From assembly GCF_030525755.1 (NCBI RefSeq), contig NZ_JAUNEC010000001.1, forward strand, positions 85,103 to 149,102: a stretch of DNA of 64,000 nucleotides, read 5' to 3'. Each line of letters opens with the position of its first letter. Positions within the stretch are counted from its first letter, which is position 1. This DNA comes from Alysiella sp. (GTDB lineage: Bacteria; Pseudomonadota; Gammaproteobacteria; Burkholderiales; Neisseriaceae). Below are positions 28,695 through 38,551 of this stretch, piece after piece. A program made the translations under genes and the position numbers. The notes beneath the pieces were generated by a model. The model was not told where the DNA came from. It worked only from the letters and a program-made list of their open reading frames with translations, and did not search any database.

Positions 28695-29495
28695 ATGACG
28701 ATTGCTTATATTTTTGGTCAAGCCGTTACCGATTTGCCACAAGATTTGTTCATTCCACCTGATGCACTTAAAGTGGTGTTACACAGCTTTGAAGGTCCAT
28801 TGGATTTGTTGTTGTATTTAATCCGCCGTCAGAATATCGATGTTTTGGACATTCCCATGCTGCAAATCACCGAGCAATATTTGGCATATATTGCCGAAAT
28901 GGACAAGCATCAATTTGATTTGGCAGCTGAATATTTATTGATGGCGGCAGTTTTGATTGAAATCAAATCACGTCTGTTGTTGCCGCAGCCTGAAAATGCA
29001 TCAGAAGATGAAGAAGCCGACCCACGCGCTGAATTGGTACGCCGTTTGTTGGCTTATGAACAAATGAAATTGGCAGCGCAAAATTTGGACGACTTACCAC
29101 GCGCAGGACGTGATTTTGCATGGGTTTATTTACCTTTGGAGTTGGCGGTGCAGGAAAAACTGCCCGAAGTACAACTATCCGATTTAAGCCAAGCATGGCT
29201 GAACATTTTGTCGCGTGCCAAACATCAAAAAAGTCATGCGGTGGTGCAAGAAGCCATTTCGGTACGCGAACGCATGAGCGCGATATTGCGTCAATTAAAT
29301 CAAACAGGAGTATGCCGTTTTTCTGCCTTATTCCAACCTGAATTGGGTGTGGCGCATGTGGTAGTCAATTTCATTGCCTTGTTGGAATTGGTCAAAGAAG
29401 GTTTGGTGCGCGTGTTGCAACACAGCACATTTGGCGATATAGAAGTTTCGGTTTCAGGCAGCCATGAACAGGATATTGAGAACCTGTATTCATAA
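28695..29495 (+). CDS. scpA: Segregation and condensation protein A
   Basis: ScpA is the kleisin that bridges the SMC heads with ScpB in the chromosome condensation complex. The 266-residue product has the kleisin N-terminal block VVLHSFEGPLDLLLYLIRRQ, LDIPMLQITEQYL and AAEYLLMAAVLIEIKSRLLL, an acidic linker (SEDEEADPRAEL), and a C-terminal winged-helix region. scpB is not adjacent. The C-terminus ENLYS and its stop codon lie inside MITE-like copy 2, just as for dxs, so the natural end was probably replaced by the insertion. Confidence 0.93.
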   Translation: MTIAYIFGQAVTDLPQDLFIPPDALKVVLHSFEGPLDLLLYLIRRQNIDVLDIPMLQITEQYLAYIAEMDKHQFDLAAEYLLMAAVLIEIKSRLLLPQPENASEDEEADPRAELVRRLLAYEQMKLAAQNLDDLPRAGRDFAWVYLPLELAVQEKLPEVQLSDLSQAWLNILSRAKHQKSHAVVQEAISVRERMSAILRQLNQTGVCRFSALFQPELGVAHVVVNFIALLELVKEGLVRVLQHSTFGDIEVSVSGSHEQDIENLYS

Positions 29496-29642
29496 CTTTG
29501 ATAGATTACTTTATATTGCCTTTTCCTGCGCCTACTGCGTTGGATTTTCACGCCAATAGTTTTGCTATTGGCATAAAATCTGTCTTGTATATTCAAAAAA
29601 TCCAATAAAATCAATCTACCAAGATTATGAAGACAGGTTCTG
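29478..29642. repeat. MITE-like element A, copy 2 (about 165 bp)
   Basis: It starts GAGAACCTGTATTCATAA and ends ATTATGAAGACAGGTTCTG, an imperfect inverted repeat. The interior aligns with copy 1 (212-380) read on the other strand and holds a small hairpin (GCCAATAG/CTATTGGC). It encodes no protein of its own but supplies the scpA stop codon. Confidence 0.75.
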
Positions 29643-29709
29643 AATTTGTGGCAGCCAATCATTTCATTAGGATGCCTGAAAACAATAACACAGAAAAACA
29701 ACAAGTACC

Positions 29710-30591
29710 ATGAATTATGCCCTAGATGCTTTATGGTGGCGACTTACACACCCCACCATACGCGCCCTTGCCACCTTGCTCACAGCCCCACTTTTATGGC
29801 GCAGTGAGATTGAATTGCCTGTGTGCCGACTACTTGGCAAACACGGTTTCCGTTTTCTGTTGCAACTCAACGATGAACCCAATAGGCTGCCTGAAAAACT
29901 GTTACAGCCGCAAAACAGCCATTTGGGACATTATGCCGAAGATTTATTGGCATTTTGGTTTACTCATGCGCCACACAGTACTTTAATCGCACACAACCTC
30001 CCCATTGTTTCAGGCAGCCAAACTTTGGGGGCATTGGATTTTGTGGTAGCACTTTCAGGTAGTCTGCATCATGTTGAACTGACTTGCAAATATTATGGTA
30101 GTTCAACAGGACAACCTGAAAACATGGTTGGTCTCAATCCGCGTGATACCTTATTGGCAAAACAGCACAAAATGCAGCAACAAAGCCAATTATCACAACA
30201 CCCCGTCGCAAAAACCATTTTGACAAACATGGGCATAGAAGCAGAAAAATTACAATGTGCCAACATCACGCGTGGCATGGCATTTACCCTTTCAGGCAGC
30301 CTGCCTGAACACACTTTATATCCACTTAATGCATGGACAGGCTTATATTTTCAGCATCAGCAACAATGGCAACAATTCGCCAAAGATGCCCGTTTTTACC
30401 CCTTGCAACGCCATGAATACCTTGCACCCGCACGCATCACCTACGACCAAACCCATACACGAGATGCCATAACCCAAATGGGGCAGGGATTGTATGCCCA
30501 AGTCATGTTACGCCCAGACGGTTTTTGGCATGAACAACAACGCATTATGTTTATGCACAGGTTGCCTGAAAAGGGTAATGTGTTGCAATAA
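29710..30591 (+). CDS. DUF1853 family protein
   Basis: A 293-residue protein starting MNYALDALWWRLTHPTIRAL. It fits DUF1853, whose core resembles restriction-endonuclease-like PD-(D/E)xK folds: TLGALDFVVALSGSLHHVELTCKYY has the acidic-plus-ExxCK arrangement near residues 105-128. Function is unknown. It begins just after MITE-like copy 2 and contains two in-frame uptake sequences read as NRLPEK and SGSL. Confidence 0.8.
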   Translation: MNYALDALWWRLTHPTIRALATLLTAPLLWRSEIELPVCRLLGKHGFRFLLQLNDEPNRLPEKLLQPQNSHLGHYAEDLLAFWFTHAPHSTLIAHNLPIVSGSQTLGALDFVVALSGSLHHVELTCKYYGSSTGQPENMVGLNPRDTLLAKQHKMQQQSQLSQHPVAKTILTNMGIEAEKLQCANITRGMAFTLSGSLPEHTLYPLNAWTGLYFQHQQQWQQFAKDARFYPLQRHEYLAPARITYDQTHTRDAITQMGQGLYAQVMLRPDGFWHEQQRIMFMHRLPEKGNVLQ

Positions 30592-30718
30592 GCACAGTAG
30601 GTTTAAAATCCCAAAATCAGGTAAAATAAGCGTAATTTTCTGTTTAGACAGCCCATGCGTATCATAAGGCTGCCTGAAACACCCACTTCACATTCTCAAT
30701 TTGGATATTAAACAAACC

Positions 30719-33343
30719 ATGATGACCACCAACGAACTCCGCCAAAAATTCCTGCAATTTTTTGAATCCAAAGGACACCAAATCGTTTCATCGTCCAGCC
30801 TTGTGCCGCACGATGACCCTACCTTGCTGTTTACCAACGCAGGCATGAACCAATTTAAAGACGTGTTTCTCGGCTTTGACAAACGCGATTACAACCGCGC
30901 CACCACCGCCCAAAAATGCGTACGCGCAGGCGGCAAACACAACGATTTGGAAAACGTGGGCTACACCGCGCGCCACCACACCTTTTTTGAAATGTTGGGC
31001 AATTTTTCGTTTGGCGATTATTTTAAACAACAAGCCATTCATTTTGCTTGGGAATTTCTCACTTCGCCCGAATGGTTGAATCTGCCCAAAGAAAAATTGC
31101 TCGCCACCGTGTATGCCGAAGACGATGAAGCCTACAACATTTGGCACAATGAAATCGGCTTGCCTGCCGAAAAAATCATCAGAATTGGCGACAACAAAGG
31201 CGGTCGCTACGCATCAGACAATTTCTGGCAAATGGGCGACACAGGTCCTTGCGGCCCTTGCACCGAAATTTTCTATGACCATGGCGAACACATTTGGGGC
31301 GGCGTACCCGGTAGCGCGGAAGAAGATGGCGACCGCTACATTGAAATTTGGAACAATGTGTTCATGCAATTCAACCGCGATGAACAGGGCAATATGCACC
31401 CCTTGCCCAAACCCAGCGTGGACACAGGCATGGGCTTGGAGCGCATGGCGGCGGTGTTGCAACACGTTCACAGCAATTATGAGATTGATTTGTTTCAAAA
31501 TTTGCTCAAAGCGGTGGCGCGTGAAACCCACACCCCATTCAGCATGGACGTACCCAGCCTGAAAGTGATTGCCGACCACATTCGCTCTTGCTCATTTTTG
31601 ATTGCCGATGGCGTGTTGCCCAGCAATGAAGGGCGTGGTTATGTGTTGCGCCGCATCATTCGCCGTGCCGTGCGTCATGGTTACAAATTGGGTCAAAAAC
31701 AGCCGTTTTTCTACAAATTGGTGCCTGATTTGGTTCAAGAAATGGGCGATGCCTACCCCGAATTGCGCGAAAAACAAACGCAAATCATGGACGCTTTGCG
31801 TGGCGAAGAAACCCGTTTTGGCGAAACATTGGAAAAAGGCATGGGTTTGTTGGAAAACACGCTTTCAGGCAGCCTGAAACGTTTGGACGGCGAAATCATC
31901 TTCAAATTGTACGATACCTACGGCTTTCCCTATGATTTAACAGCCGATATTTGCCGCGAACGCGACATTGAAATGGACGAAGACGGTTTCAACCGCGAAA
32001 TGGAAGCCCAACGCGCCCGCGCCCGTGCCGCCCAAAACTTCAAAGCCAACGTGCAGTTGCACTACGATGGCGCAGAAACCCAATTCACAGGCTACACCGA
32101 ACGCGAAGGACAAGCCACCGTTTTGGCGATTTTCAAAGACAACGAAAGCGTGAACGAATTGCGCGATGGCGAAAACGGCATCATCGTGTTGGACAAAACG
32201 CCATTTTATGCCGAAAGTGGCGGTCAAGTGGGTGATGTGGGCAATTTAATTGCCAATAATGTGCAATTTGAGGTCAAAGATACCCAAAAAATCAAAGCCA
32301 GCGTGTTTGGACACATCGGCACATTGGTTTCAGGCAGCCTGAAAGTGGGCAACACCATTACCGCACAAGTGAACAACGCCATTCGTGAACAAATCACGAA
32401 AAATCACAGTGTTACCCACTTAATGCACCAAGCCTTGCGCGAAGTATTGGGCAATCATGTTGAACAAAAAGGTTCTTTGCAAAATGCCGATTTAACGCGC
32501 TTTGACATTTCCCACAACCAAGCGATGACCGCAGAGCAAATCATTGAAGTTGAAAGAAAAGTCAATTTTGCCATTATGCAAAACGTGCCTGTGAAAGTGG
32601 AAACCATGTCGTTGGAAGACGCACAAAAAACAGGCGCAATGATGTTGTTTGGCGAAAAATATGGCGAATTTGTGCGCGTGGTGATGATGGACGAATTTTC
32701 CACCGAATTGTGTGGCGGCACGCACGTTGCACGGACGGGCGAAATCGGCTTGTTCAAAATCATCAGCGAAAGCGGCATTGCGGCAGGCGTGCGCCGTGTG
32801 GAAGCCATTACAGGCATGAAAGCGGTGGAATTTGTGCAAAATCAAGAAGTTTTGCTGAAAAACATTTATGCCGAAGTGAAAGCACAAGGCGAGAAAGACG
32901 TGTTGAGCAAAATCCAAGCCAATGCCAAGACCTTGAAAGATTTGGAAAAATCTTTACAGGCAGCCAAAACCGAATTGGCGGTACATGCAGGCGCGAAATT
33001 GCTGAACAAAGCGCAAGATTTGGGCGCGGCACGTTTGGTGGTGGCGCAAATTGACGCGGACGCAGGTGCATTGCGCGACATCGTGGGCGATTTGACGGGC
33101 AAAGGCGACAATATTGTCGTGTTGCTGGCAAGCGCGAACGATGACAAAGTGGCATTGTGCGCGGGCGTATCCAAACCTTTGACACAAAAGGTGAAAGCAG
33201 GCGATTTGGTGAAATTTGTCGCGGAACAAGTGGGCGGCAAAGGTGGCGGTCGTCCTGATTTGGCGCAGGCTGGTGGCACGGATGTGGCGAAACTGGCTGG
33301 GGCGTTGGCGAGTGTTGAGGGTTGGGTTAAATCGTTGATTTAA
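30719..33343 (+). CDS. alaS: Alanyl-tRNA synthetase
   Basis: AlaS charges tRNA-Ala and edits Ser/Gly errors. The start is MMTTNELRQ or one codon later at 30722; the TTG at 30701 is less likely. The 874-residue product has class II motifs ([32 protein letters not shown]), the editing-site HSVTHLMHQ with its zinc/water ligands, [15 protein letters not shown], and a C-terminal oligomerisation region ending [11 protein letters not shown]. Length equals the bacterial norm. Its substrate tRNA-Ala(GGC) lies about 6 kb away. Confidence 0.97.
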   Translation: MMTTNELRQKFLQFFESKGHQIVSSSSLVPHDDPTLLFTNAGMNQFKDVFLGFDKRDYNRATTAQKCVRAGGKHNDLENVGYTARHHTFFEMLGNFSFGDYFKQQAIHFAWEFLTSPEWLNLPKEKLLATVYAEDDEAYNIWHNEIGLPAEKIIRIGDNKGGRYASDNFWQMGDTGPCGPCTEIFYDHGEHIWGGVPGSAEEDGDRYIEIWNNVFMQFNRDEQGNMHPLPKPSVDTGMGLERMAAVLQHVHSNYEIDLFQNLLKAVARETHTPFSMDVPSLKVIADHIRSCSFLIADGVLPSNEGRGYVLRRIIRRAVRHGYKLGQKQPFFYKLVPDLVQEMGDAYPELREKQTQIMDALRGEETRFGETLEKGMGLLENTLSGSLKRLDGEIIFKLYDTYGFPYDLTADICRERDIEMDEDGFNREMEAQRARARAAQNFKANVQLHYDGAETQFTGYTEREGQATVLAIFKDNESVNELRDGENGIIVLDKTPFYAESGGQVGDVGNLIANNVQFEVKDTQKIKASVFGHIGTLVSGSLKVGNTITAQVNNAIREQITKNHSVTHLMHQALREVLGNHVEQKGSLQNADLTRFDISHNQAMTAEQIIEVERKVNFAIMQNVPVKVETMSLEDAQKTGAMMLFGEKYGEFVRVVMMDEFSTELCGGTHVARTGEIGLFKIISESGIAAGVRRVEAITGMKAVEFVQNQEVLLKNIYAEVKAQGEKDVLSKIQANAKTLKDLEKSLQAAKTELAVHAGAKLLNKAQDLGAARLVVAQIDADAGALRDIVGDLTGKGDNIVVLLASANDDKVALCAGVSKPLTQKVKAGDLVKFVAEQVGGKGGGRPDLAQAGGTDVAKLAGALASVEGWVKSLI

Positions 33344-33359
33344 TTTGATTTGAAAATTC

Positions 33360-33400
33360 AGGCTGCCTGAAAGGTTGTGAAAGGCTTTTCAGGTAGCCTT
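33360..33400 (+). terminator. Terminator after alaS
   Basis: AGGCTGCCTGAAAGG and CTTTTCAGGTAGCCTT form an imperfect uptake-sequence stem shortly after the alaS stop. The right arm holds a one-base variant. Confidence 0.65.
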
Positions 33401-33423
33401 GTTGTATTTGAGTTGAATAATTT

Positions 33424-33986
33424 ATGCCTTTAACTTACATAGACTTATTTTTAGGGGCAGGTGGGCTGTCTCTTGGCTTTGAACAAGCTGGTTTTAAGCA
33501 AATTCTTTCGGTAGAAATTGAACCCAGTTATTGTGAAACTTATCGCCATAATTTCCCCCATCATACTGTTTTGCAAAAAGATTTAACCCAATTAAGCGAT
33601 GATGATTTGCTTGCTAAACTCAAAGGGCAAAAAGCAGATGTTGTGATTGGTGGACCTCTGTGTCAAGGCTTTTCTATGGCTGGTAAAATCGGACAGACTT
33701 TTGCCGATGATCCAAGAAATCACTTATTTAAAGAATTTGTGCGAGTGGTTAAATTGACTGCCCCCCAATTTTTGTAATGGAAAATGTGGCTCGGCTTTAT
33801 ACCCATCAATCAGGCAAAACACGCCAAGAAATCATAGAGCATTTTCAAAATCTTGGTTATCAAATGGAATGCAAAGTTTTGAATGCAGTGGATTTTGGTG
33901 TGCCGCAAAATCGCAGTCGTGTGGTGTTTATTGGGCGAAAAAATCAGGGCGATATTATTTTCCCCAAACCGTTTCAGGCAGCTTAA
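33424..33986 (+). pseudogene. C-5 cytosine-specific DNA methyltransferase, frameshifted and truncated
   Basis: Two overlapping frames (33424-33777 and 33777-33986) together make the first half of a cytosine-5 methyltransferase. Motif I is IDLFLGAGGLSLGFEQAG, motif IV is GGPLCQGFSMAG, motif VI is MENVARLY and motif VIII is GVPQNRSRVVFIG. One added base in the tract CCCCCCAATTTTT would fuse the frames as APQFFVMENV. The catalytic PC pair of motif IV reads LC here. The frame then ends at an uptake sequence (PFQAA), so the target-recognition domain and motifs IX and X are missing. It is almost certainly inactive. No restriction endonuclease gene is next to it. Confidence 0.85.
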
Positions 33987-34127
33987 CTGATGTGTTTCGG
34001 ATACCTATGCTTTATATTAAATAATCCATTCATTTTATCTAGTGGCTTTCCTGCGTAGGCAAAATCGGTTAAGATAAGTAACGTTTATGTTTGGTCAAAT
34101 GAACAGTTGAATTTGGGAAAAATTGTG

Positions 34128-34592
34128 ATGAAAAAACATTTTATTTGTATTTTGTTGGCATTGACTGTTGCGGCTTGTGGCGTGATGGATATGTCTCGTT
34201 CAGATGTGGCAACACCAAAGTCATCGGTTTTGTCATACCGCTTGGCGAACAGTCATTGGACTGATGTGGCAAAAATCCGTGCGGAAGCTCAGCGTTTAAC
34301 AACTTTAATTGGCAATGGCAGTATGACCAAAGTTCAGGCAGCACAGCATTTGAACCGTTACCGTTTGCAGTTGGTGGGCAGTAATGGCGTTGATGATAGT
34401 GTGTATGAGGTATATCAGTATGCGGCAGTGGAGAGTCAGCGAGGCAGTATGACCAGTGCACAGGCGCGTGCTTATTTGGAGAATGCCTTGAAAGGTTGGC
34501 AGCAGCGTTGGTCTAGTATGCAGCAAAAACCTGCTAACCCTGCATTTACCAATTTTCTTTTGGAAACCATGGGCATGCAGCATTTGCAATAA
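34128..34592 (+). CDS. Small lipoprotein of unknown function
   Basis: A 154-residue protein. ATG 34128 gives a lipoprotein signal MKKHFICILLALTVAAC with the acylated cysteine at residue 17, followed by GVMDMSRSDV. The mature part is mostly helical (AKIRAEAQRLTTLIGNG, TKVQAAQHLNRYRLQL, SAQARAYLENALKGWQQRW) with an in-frame uptake-sequence fragment. Membrane anchoring is inferred from the lipobox. I do not recognise the family. Confidence 0.75.
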   Translation: MKKHFICILLALTVAACGVMDMSRSDVATPKSSVLSYRLANSHWTDVAKIRAEAQRLTTLIGNGSMTKVQAAQHLNRYRLQLVGSNGVDDSVYEVYQYAAVESQRGSMTSAQARAYLENALKGWQQRWSSMQQKPANPAFTNFLLETMGMQHLQ

Positions 34593-34612
34593 AGAAAATA
34601 ATGGTATTGGCA

Positions 34613-34640
34613 TTGCCTTTTTTTGCTGGTTTGGTACAAT
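34613..34640 (+). promoter_or_regulatory. Probable greA promoter
   Basis: A -35-like TTGCCT (34613-34618) and a near-consensus -10 TACAAT (34635-34640) are separated by 16 bases. The transcript would have a leader of about 135 bases that includes the hairpin at 34721-34760. Confidence 0.5.
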
Positions 34641-34720
34641 ACTCGCTGTTTTTAGAGAACACGGCAAGCCACATACAGTGGTTTGTTTTTTCTTGAATTA
34701 AATTTTTAAATAAATATGAT

Positions 34721-34760
34721 AGCGTTCAGGCAGCCTTTGAAATCAGGCTGCCTGAACGCT
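34721..34760 (+). terminator. Uptake-sequence hairpin in the greA leader
   Basis: AGCGTTCAGGCAGCCT (34721-34736) pairs perfectly with AGGCTGCCTGAACGCT (34745-34760). It ends only 24 bases before the greA start, so it may end upstream transcription, or, if the promoter at 34613 is used, act as a leader attenuator. Confidence 0.65.
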
Positions 34761-34784
34761 TAAATTCCACTATAAGGAAACACA

Positions 34785-35261
34785 ATGCAAAAAATCCCTT
34801 TAACCGTAAATGGTGCAGAGCAACTGAAAGCAGAATTACAGCATCTGAAAAGTGTGGCACGTCCTGAAATCATTGCTGCGATTGCCGAAGCCCGTTCACA
34901 TGGCGATTTGTCGGAAAACGCGGAATATGAATCGGCAAAAGAGAAGCAGGGTTTCATTGAGGGCAGGATTGCGGAATTGGAAAACAAGTTATCGTTTGCA
35001 CAAATTATTGACCCAAAAGAAATTCATGCAGAAGGTAGGGTGGTTTTTGGTGCAACTGTGGTGTTATCCGATTTGGAGAATGATGCCGAAGTACGCTATC
35101 AAATTGTGGGCGATGATGAAGCGGATATTAAATTGTTGAAAATCTCGATTAATTCACCGATTGCACGTGCTTTGATTGGTAAGGAAGAGGGCGATATTGC
35201 TGAAGTGCAAGCACCTGGTGGTGTACGTGAATACGAGATTTTGGCGGTGCATTATCTGTAA
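34785..35261 (+). CDS. greA: Transcription elongation factor GreA
   Basis: GreA enters the RNA polymerase secondary channel and triggers cleavage of backtracked transcripts. The 158-residue product has the coiled-coil domain with acidic tip [20 protein letters not shown] (about residues 36-55) and the C-terminal FKBP-like domain ending [14 protein letters not shown]. The start follows AAGGAAACACA. Length is normal. Confidence 0.96.
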   Translation: MQKIPLTVNGAEQLKAELQHLKSVARPEIIAAIAEARSHGDLSENAEYESAKEKQGFIEGRIAELENKLSFAQIIDPKEIHAEGRVVFGATVVLSDLENDAEVRYQIVGDDEADIKLLKISINSPIARALIGKEEGDIAEVQAPGGVREYEILAVHYL

Positions 35262-35277
35262 TTGCCATTTGATTGAG

Positions 35278-35319
35278 AAAGTTGCTTGAAAAGCCATTGT
35301 GGTTTTTCAGGCAGCTTTT
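35278..35319 (+). terminator. Terminator after greA
   Basis: An imperfect stem of AAAGTTGCTTGAAAAGCC and GGTTTTTCAGGCAGCTTTT, followed by T-rich sequence, just after the greA stop. Confidence 0.6.
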
Positions 35320-35341
35320 GTTATTGTGGTTCGTGATGATA

Positions 35342-35407
35342 ATAGTCGCAGAATTGAAAAGTACTACGGCGTCGCCCCTCCTTGAATGACATTTGCATTT
35401 CTACAAC
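35342..35407. repeat. Repeat family B, possible copy 4
   Basis: The stretch contains AATAGTCGCAGAATTGAAAA, GTACTACGGCGTCGCC, CTTGAATGAC and TTTCTAC in the same order as the corresponding pieces of the copy at 59295-59395, but is shorter and more diverged. The rest of 35262-35590 holds the greA terminator and AT-rich leader of the next gene and no other feature. Confidence 0.4.
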
Positions 35408-35590
35408 CATAAAATAACCACGGAGTATCCTGTTTTTTAATGAATTCACCATAAAATAAAGTGAATATTCAAATATTTGATTGGATTTGTTCAGCAGTTT
35501 AAGTTAAGAAATTGCATTGTAATTTTAATTTTTGTAAAATTGCCAAGCATATTGTGATTCCCTTTCACTTTAAAAACTTAAGGACTGAAT

Positions 35591-35788
35591 ATGGCGGAAA
35601 CAGAACAAGAAAAACCCAGTTTTTGGCGCAAATTGCTCAACAGCTACGACCAGCTTTGTAAAGACATGGGCGTGGAACAGGGCGGTTGTCGCAGTTGCGT
35701 GCCGAAAATTCAATTTGACGAAAACGGCAAACGCATTGACCGCAGGCTGCCTGAAACGCAACCCCATTCCCCAGAAAACAAAAATTAA
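35591..35788 (+). CDS. Small cysteine-containing protein upstream of cstA
   Basis: A 65-residue protein, MAETEQEKPSFWRKLLNSYD at its start, with AAGGA upstream. It has LCKDMGVEQGGCRSCVPKIQFDE, three cysteines in a C-x11-C-x2-C pattern, and a polar tail with an uptake sequence. It resembles small proteins grouped as DUF5363 as I recall them (low certainty). It sits 12 bases before cstA and is probably co-transcribed, much as the small YbdD protein follows CstA in enterobacteria, although the sequences are unlike. Confidence 0.7.
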   Translation: MAETEQEKPSFWRKLLNSYDQLCKDMGVEQGGCRSCVPKIQFDENGKRIDRRLPETQPHSPENKN

Positions 35789-35800
35789 AGGATTTTCAAA

Positions 35801-37304
35801 ATGATGTGGTTTTTCATTTGTGTGGCTTTGCTGTTGTTGGGCTACTTTTTTTACAGCAAAGTCATTGAAAAAATTTTCGTGATTCGCCCCGAGCGTCAAA
35901 CACCAGCCTATTCCATGACCGATGGTGTGGACTATGTGCCGATGTCCAAAAAGCGCGTGTGGCTGATTCAGTTGCTGAACATTGCGGGAACTGGTCCCAT
36001 TTTTGGCACCCATTTTGGGTGCATTGTATGGGCCTGTGGCGATGTTGTGGATTGTGTTTGCGTGTATTTTTGCAGGCGCGGTACACGATTATTTAACAGG
36101 CATGTTGAGCATACGCAATGGTGGCGCAAACGTGCCCTATTTGGCAGGCAAATATTTGGGCAATTCATTTAAACATTTTATGAATGTGTTGTCGGTGGTG
36201 TTGCTGGTGTTGGTGGGCGTGGTGTTTGTGGCAAGCCCAGCGTCTTTGCTGACCAACATCACGTCCGATTTGATGACGGCAGGTTCGGTGGGCGCGGCAG
36301 CAGTAAACGATGAAGCAGGCGTTTCAGCCAGCAAAGCCAATATTTTGGTGATTTGGACGGTCATCATTTTCGTGTACTACATCATTGCCACACTTGTGCC
36401 GATTGACAAAATCATCGGTCGCATTTACCCCATTTTTGGCGGTTTGCTGCTGTTTATGACGTGTGGCATGTTCTACGGCTTGGTGGTAAACGACATTCCC
36501 TTTTTCCGCACTTTGAATTTGTCGGAAGTGGGCATTGTTGAATTTTTCAAAAACCTGCACCCCAAAGACGCCCCCATTTTCCCCTTATTGTTTGTAACCA
36601 TTACCTGTGGCGCGATTTCAGGTTTCCACGCCACGCAAACGCCTTTGATGGCACGTTGCTCTGAAAACGAAAAAGAAGGGCGTTTCATTTTTTATGGCGC
36701 AATGATTGCCGAAGGGATTATCGCCTTGATTTGGTGTATGGTGGGATTGAGTTTCTACGACAGCACCGCCAGCTTCCAAGAGGCTTTGTTGGGTACACCT
36801 TCCAAAGTGGTTTACGATTCGGCTGTGGGCATGTTGGGCTTGTTTGGTGGCATTTTGGCGGTTTTGGGTGTGGTGATTTTGCCGATTACTTCGGGCGACA
36901 CCGCTTTCCGTGCCGCGCGTTTGATGATTGCCGAATGGCTGAACATGGAACAAAAAAGTTTGGACAAACGTTTGATGATTTCTGTGCCTTTGTTTGTGGT
37001 GGGTTTCATCATTTCCAAAATTGATTTTCAGATTTTGTGGCGTTATTTCAGTTGGGCAAACCAAACCACGGCAATGATTACCTTGTGGGTGGTGGCGGCT
37101 TATTTGTACAGCACGCGCAAAAATCATTGGGTGGCAACCATTCCTGCGGTGTTCATGACAATGGTGTGCAATGCCTTTATTTTGAACGCGAAAATCGGTT
37201 TCAACCTGCCTTATGATTTGTCGGTGTGGGTGGGTGTGATAAGCGGTTTTGTGTCTTTGGTGTTGTTTTTGAAATTCATCAAACCGCGTGAAGATGATGT
37301 TTAA
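35801..37304 (+). pseudogene. cstA: CstA carbon-starvation transporter, split by a frameshift
   Basis: CstA family proteins are many-segment inner-membrane carriers for pyruvate and/or peptides. The first frame (35801-36172) runs MMWFFICVALLLLGYFF to LNIAGTGPIFG, then goes out of phase. The rest continues in another frame (readable from 35982) as PILGALYGPVAMLWIVFACI to the end at 37304. Removing one base near 36008, where GGCACCCATT should read GGCCCCATT-like codons, restores GTGPIFGPILGALYG and a full protein of about 500 residues. The remainder is intact with many membrane segments. It is either a recent inactivating insertion or a sequencing error. Confidence 0.88.
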
Positions 37305-37334
37305 ACCACCATTTTTATCTTAAAAAAATGTTTC

Positions 37335-37386
37335 AGGCTGCCTGAAAAAAGTCGTGCATTCATTGGGCATAACTTTCAGGCAGCCT
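37335..37386 (+). terminator. Uptake-sequence pair after cstA
   Basis: AGGCTGCCTGAAA (37335-37347) and TTTCAGGCAGCCT (37374-37386) are perfect inverted copies with a 26-base loop, after the cstA stop. Confidence 0.6.
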
Positions 37387-37430
37387 GATTTTCACGTACA
37401 ATATTGCACAAAAATTTTCAGGAATAAATC

Positions 37431-38525
37431 ATGCAAATTTCCCCCATATCCGACATCATTGCCGACATCAAAGCGGGCAAAATGGTCATCATCACCGATG
37501 CCGAAGACCGCGAAAATGAAGGCGATATTGTTATGGCAGCCCAATTTGTTACGCCACAAGCCATCAATTTCATGATTAAACATGCACGCGGTTTGGTGTG
37601 TTTACCTATGGAAAACAAGCTGATAGATAAACTCGGCTTGCCCATGATGACGCAAAAAAATGGCGCACAATATGGCACAAACTTCACCGTATCTATTGAA
37701 GCCGCGCATGGCATTTCAACAGGTATTTCCGCCGCCGACCGTGCACACACCATTCAAACAGCTGTATCGCCCAATGTGCAGCCCGAAGACATTGTGCAAC
37801 CAGGTCATATTTTCCCACTTCGCGCTCAACAAGGCGGCGTTTTGGTACGCGCAGGACACACAGAGGCAGCCGTAGATTTGGCGCAAATGTCAGGTTTGGC
37901 TGGTGCAGGTGTGATTTGCGAAATTTTGAACGATGACGGTACGATGGCGCGTATGCCCGAATTGATGAAATTTGCTGCCGAACATGACTTGAAAATTGGC
38001 ACAATTGCCGATTTGATTGAATACCGCAGCCGCAATGAAAGTTTGCTGGAAGAAATGGGCGAAACCACCGTACAGACCCCTTGGGGCGACTTTCAACAAC
38101 ACGTTTACGTGGATAAACTCAATGGCGACACGCATTTGGCTTTGGTCAAAGGCAACCCCGAAACAGCCAGCGAAACTTTGGTGCGCGTACACGAGCCATT
38201 TAGCGCGTTGGATTTCATTCAATTTGACCCCAATCACTCGTGGCATTTGCCCGATGCACTTGCCAAAATTCAGGCTGCCGAGTGCGGTGTGATTATTTTG
38301 CTACACCGCACCGAAGATGGCGCAGCTCTGTTGGAACGCACCCTGCCCAAAAACAGCTTTCAAATCAAAAAATGGGACAGAAAAACCTATGGCATAGGCG
38401 CACAAATTTTGGCTGGCTTAAAAGTGAGTAAAATGCGCGTATTGGGCAAGCCTTCTGCCATGAATGGCTTGACAGGCTTTGGTTTGGAAATTGTGGGATT
38501 TGAAGAAAGCCACATAAAATCATAG
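37431..38525 (+). CDS. ribBA: 3,4-dihydroxy-2-butanone 4-phosphate synthase with GTP-cyclohydrolase-II-like domain
   Basis: The N-terminal half (about residues 1-205) is a complete RibB, making the four-carbon unit of riboflavin from ribulose 5-phosphate. It has DAEDRENEGDIVMAA with the catalytic acids, HARGLVCLPM, and VLVRAGHTEAAVDL. The C-terminal half (about 205-364) resembles GTP cyclohydrolase II (RibA), but the usual zinc cluster (C-x10-C-x-C) is absent: the matching region FIQFDPNHSWHLPDALAKIQ has no cysteines. So the second activity is probably lost. Total length 364 fits RibBA-type fusions. No FMN riboswitch is seen upstream. Confidence 0.92.
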   Translation: MQISPISDIIADIKAGKMVIITDAEDRENEGDIVMAAQFVTPQAINFMIKHARGLVCLPMENKLIDKLGLPMMTQKNGAQYGTNFTVSIEAAHGISTGISAADRAHTIQTAVSPNVQPEDIVQPGHIFPLRAQQGGVLVRAGHTEAAVDLAQMSGLAGAGVICEILNDDGTMARMPELMKFAAEHDLKIGTIADLIEYRSRNESLLEEMGETTVQTPWGDFQQHVYVDKLNGDTHLALVKGNPETASETLVRVHEPFSALDFIQFDPNHSWHLPDALAKIQAAECGVIILLHRTEDGAALLERTLPKNSFQIKKWDRKTYGIGAQILAGLKVSKMRVLGKPSAMNGLTGFGLEIVGFEESHIKS

Positions 38526-38551
38526 GCTGCCTGAAAGGCAGAATTGAAATC

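Noticed and set aside
37305..37430. FMN riboswitch upstream of ribBA
   Set aside because: The gap holds only inverted uptake sequences; none of the conserved riboswitch blocks is visible.
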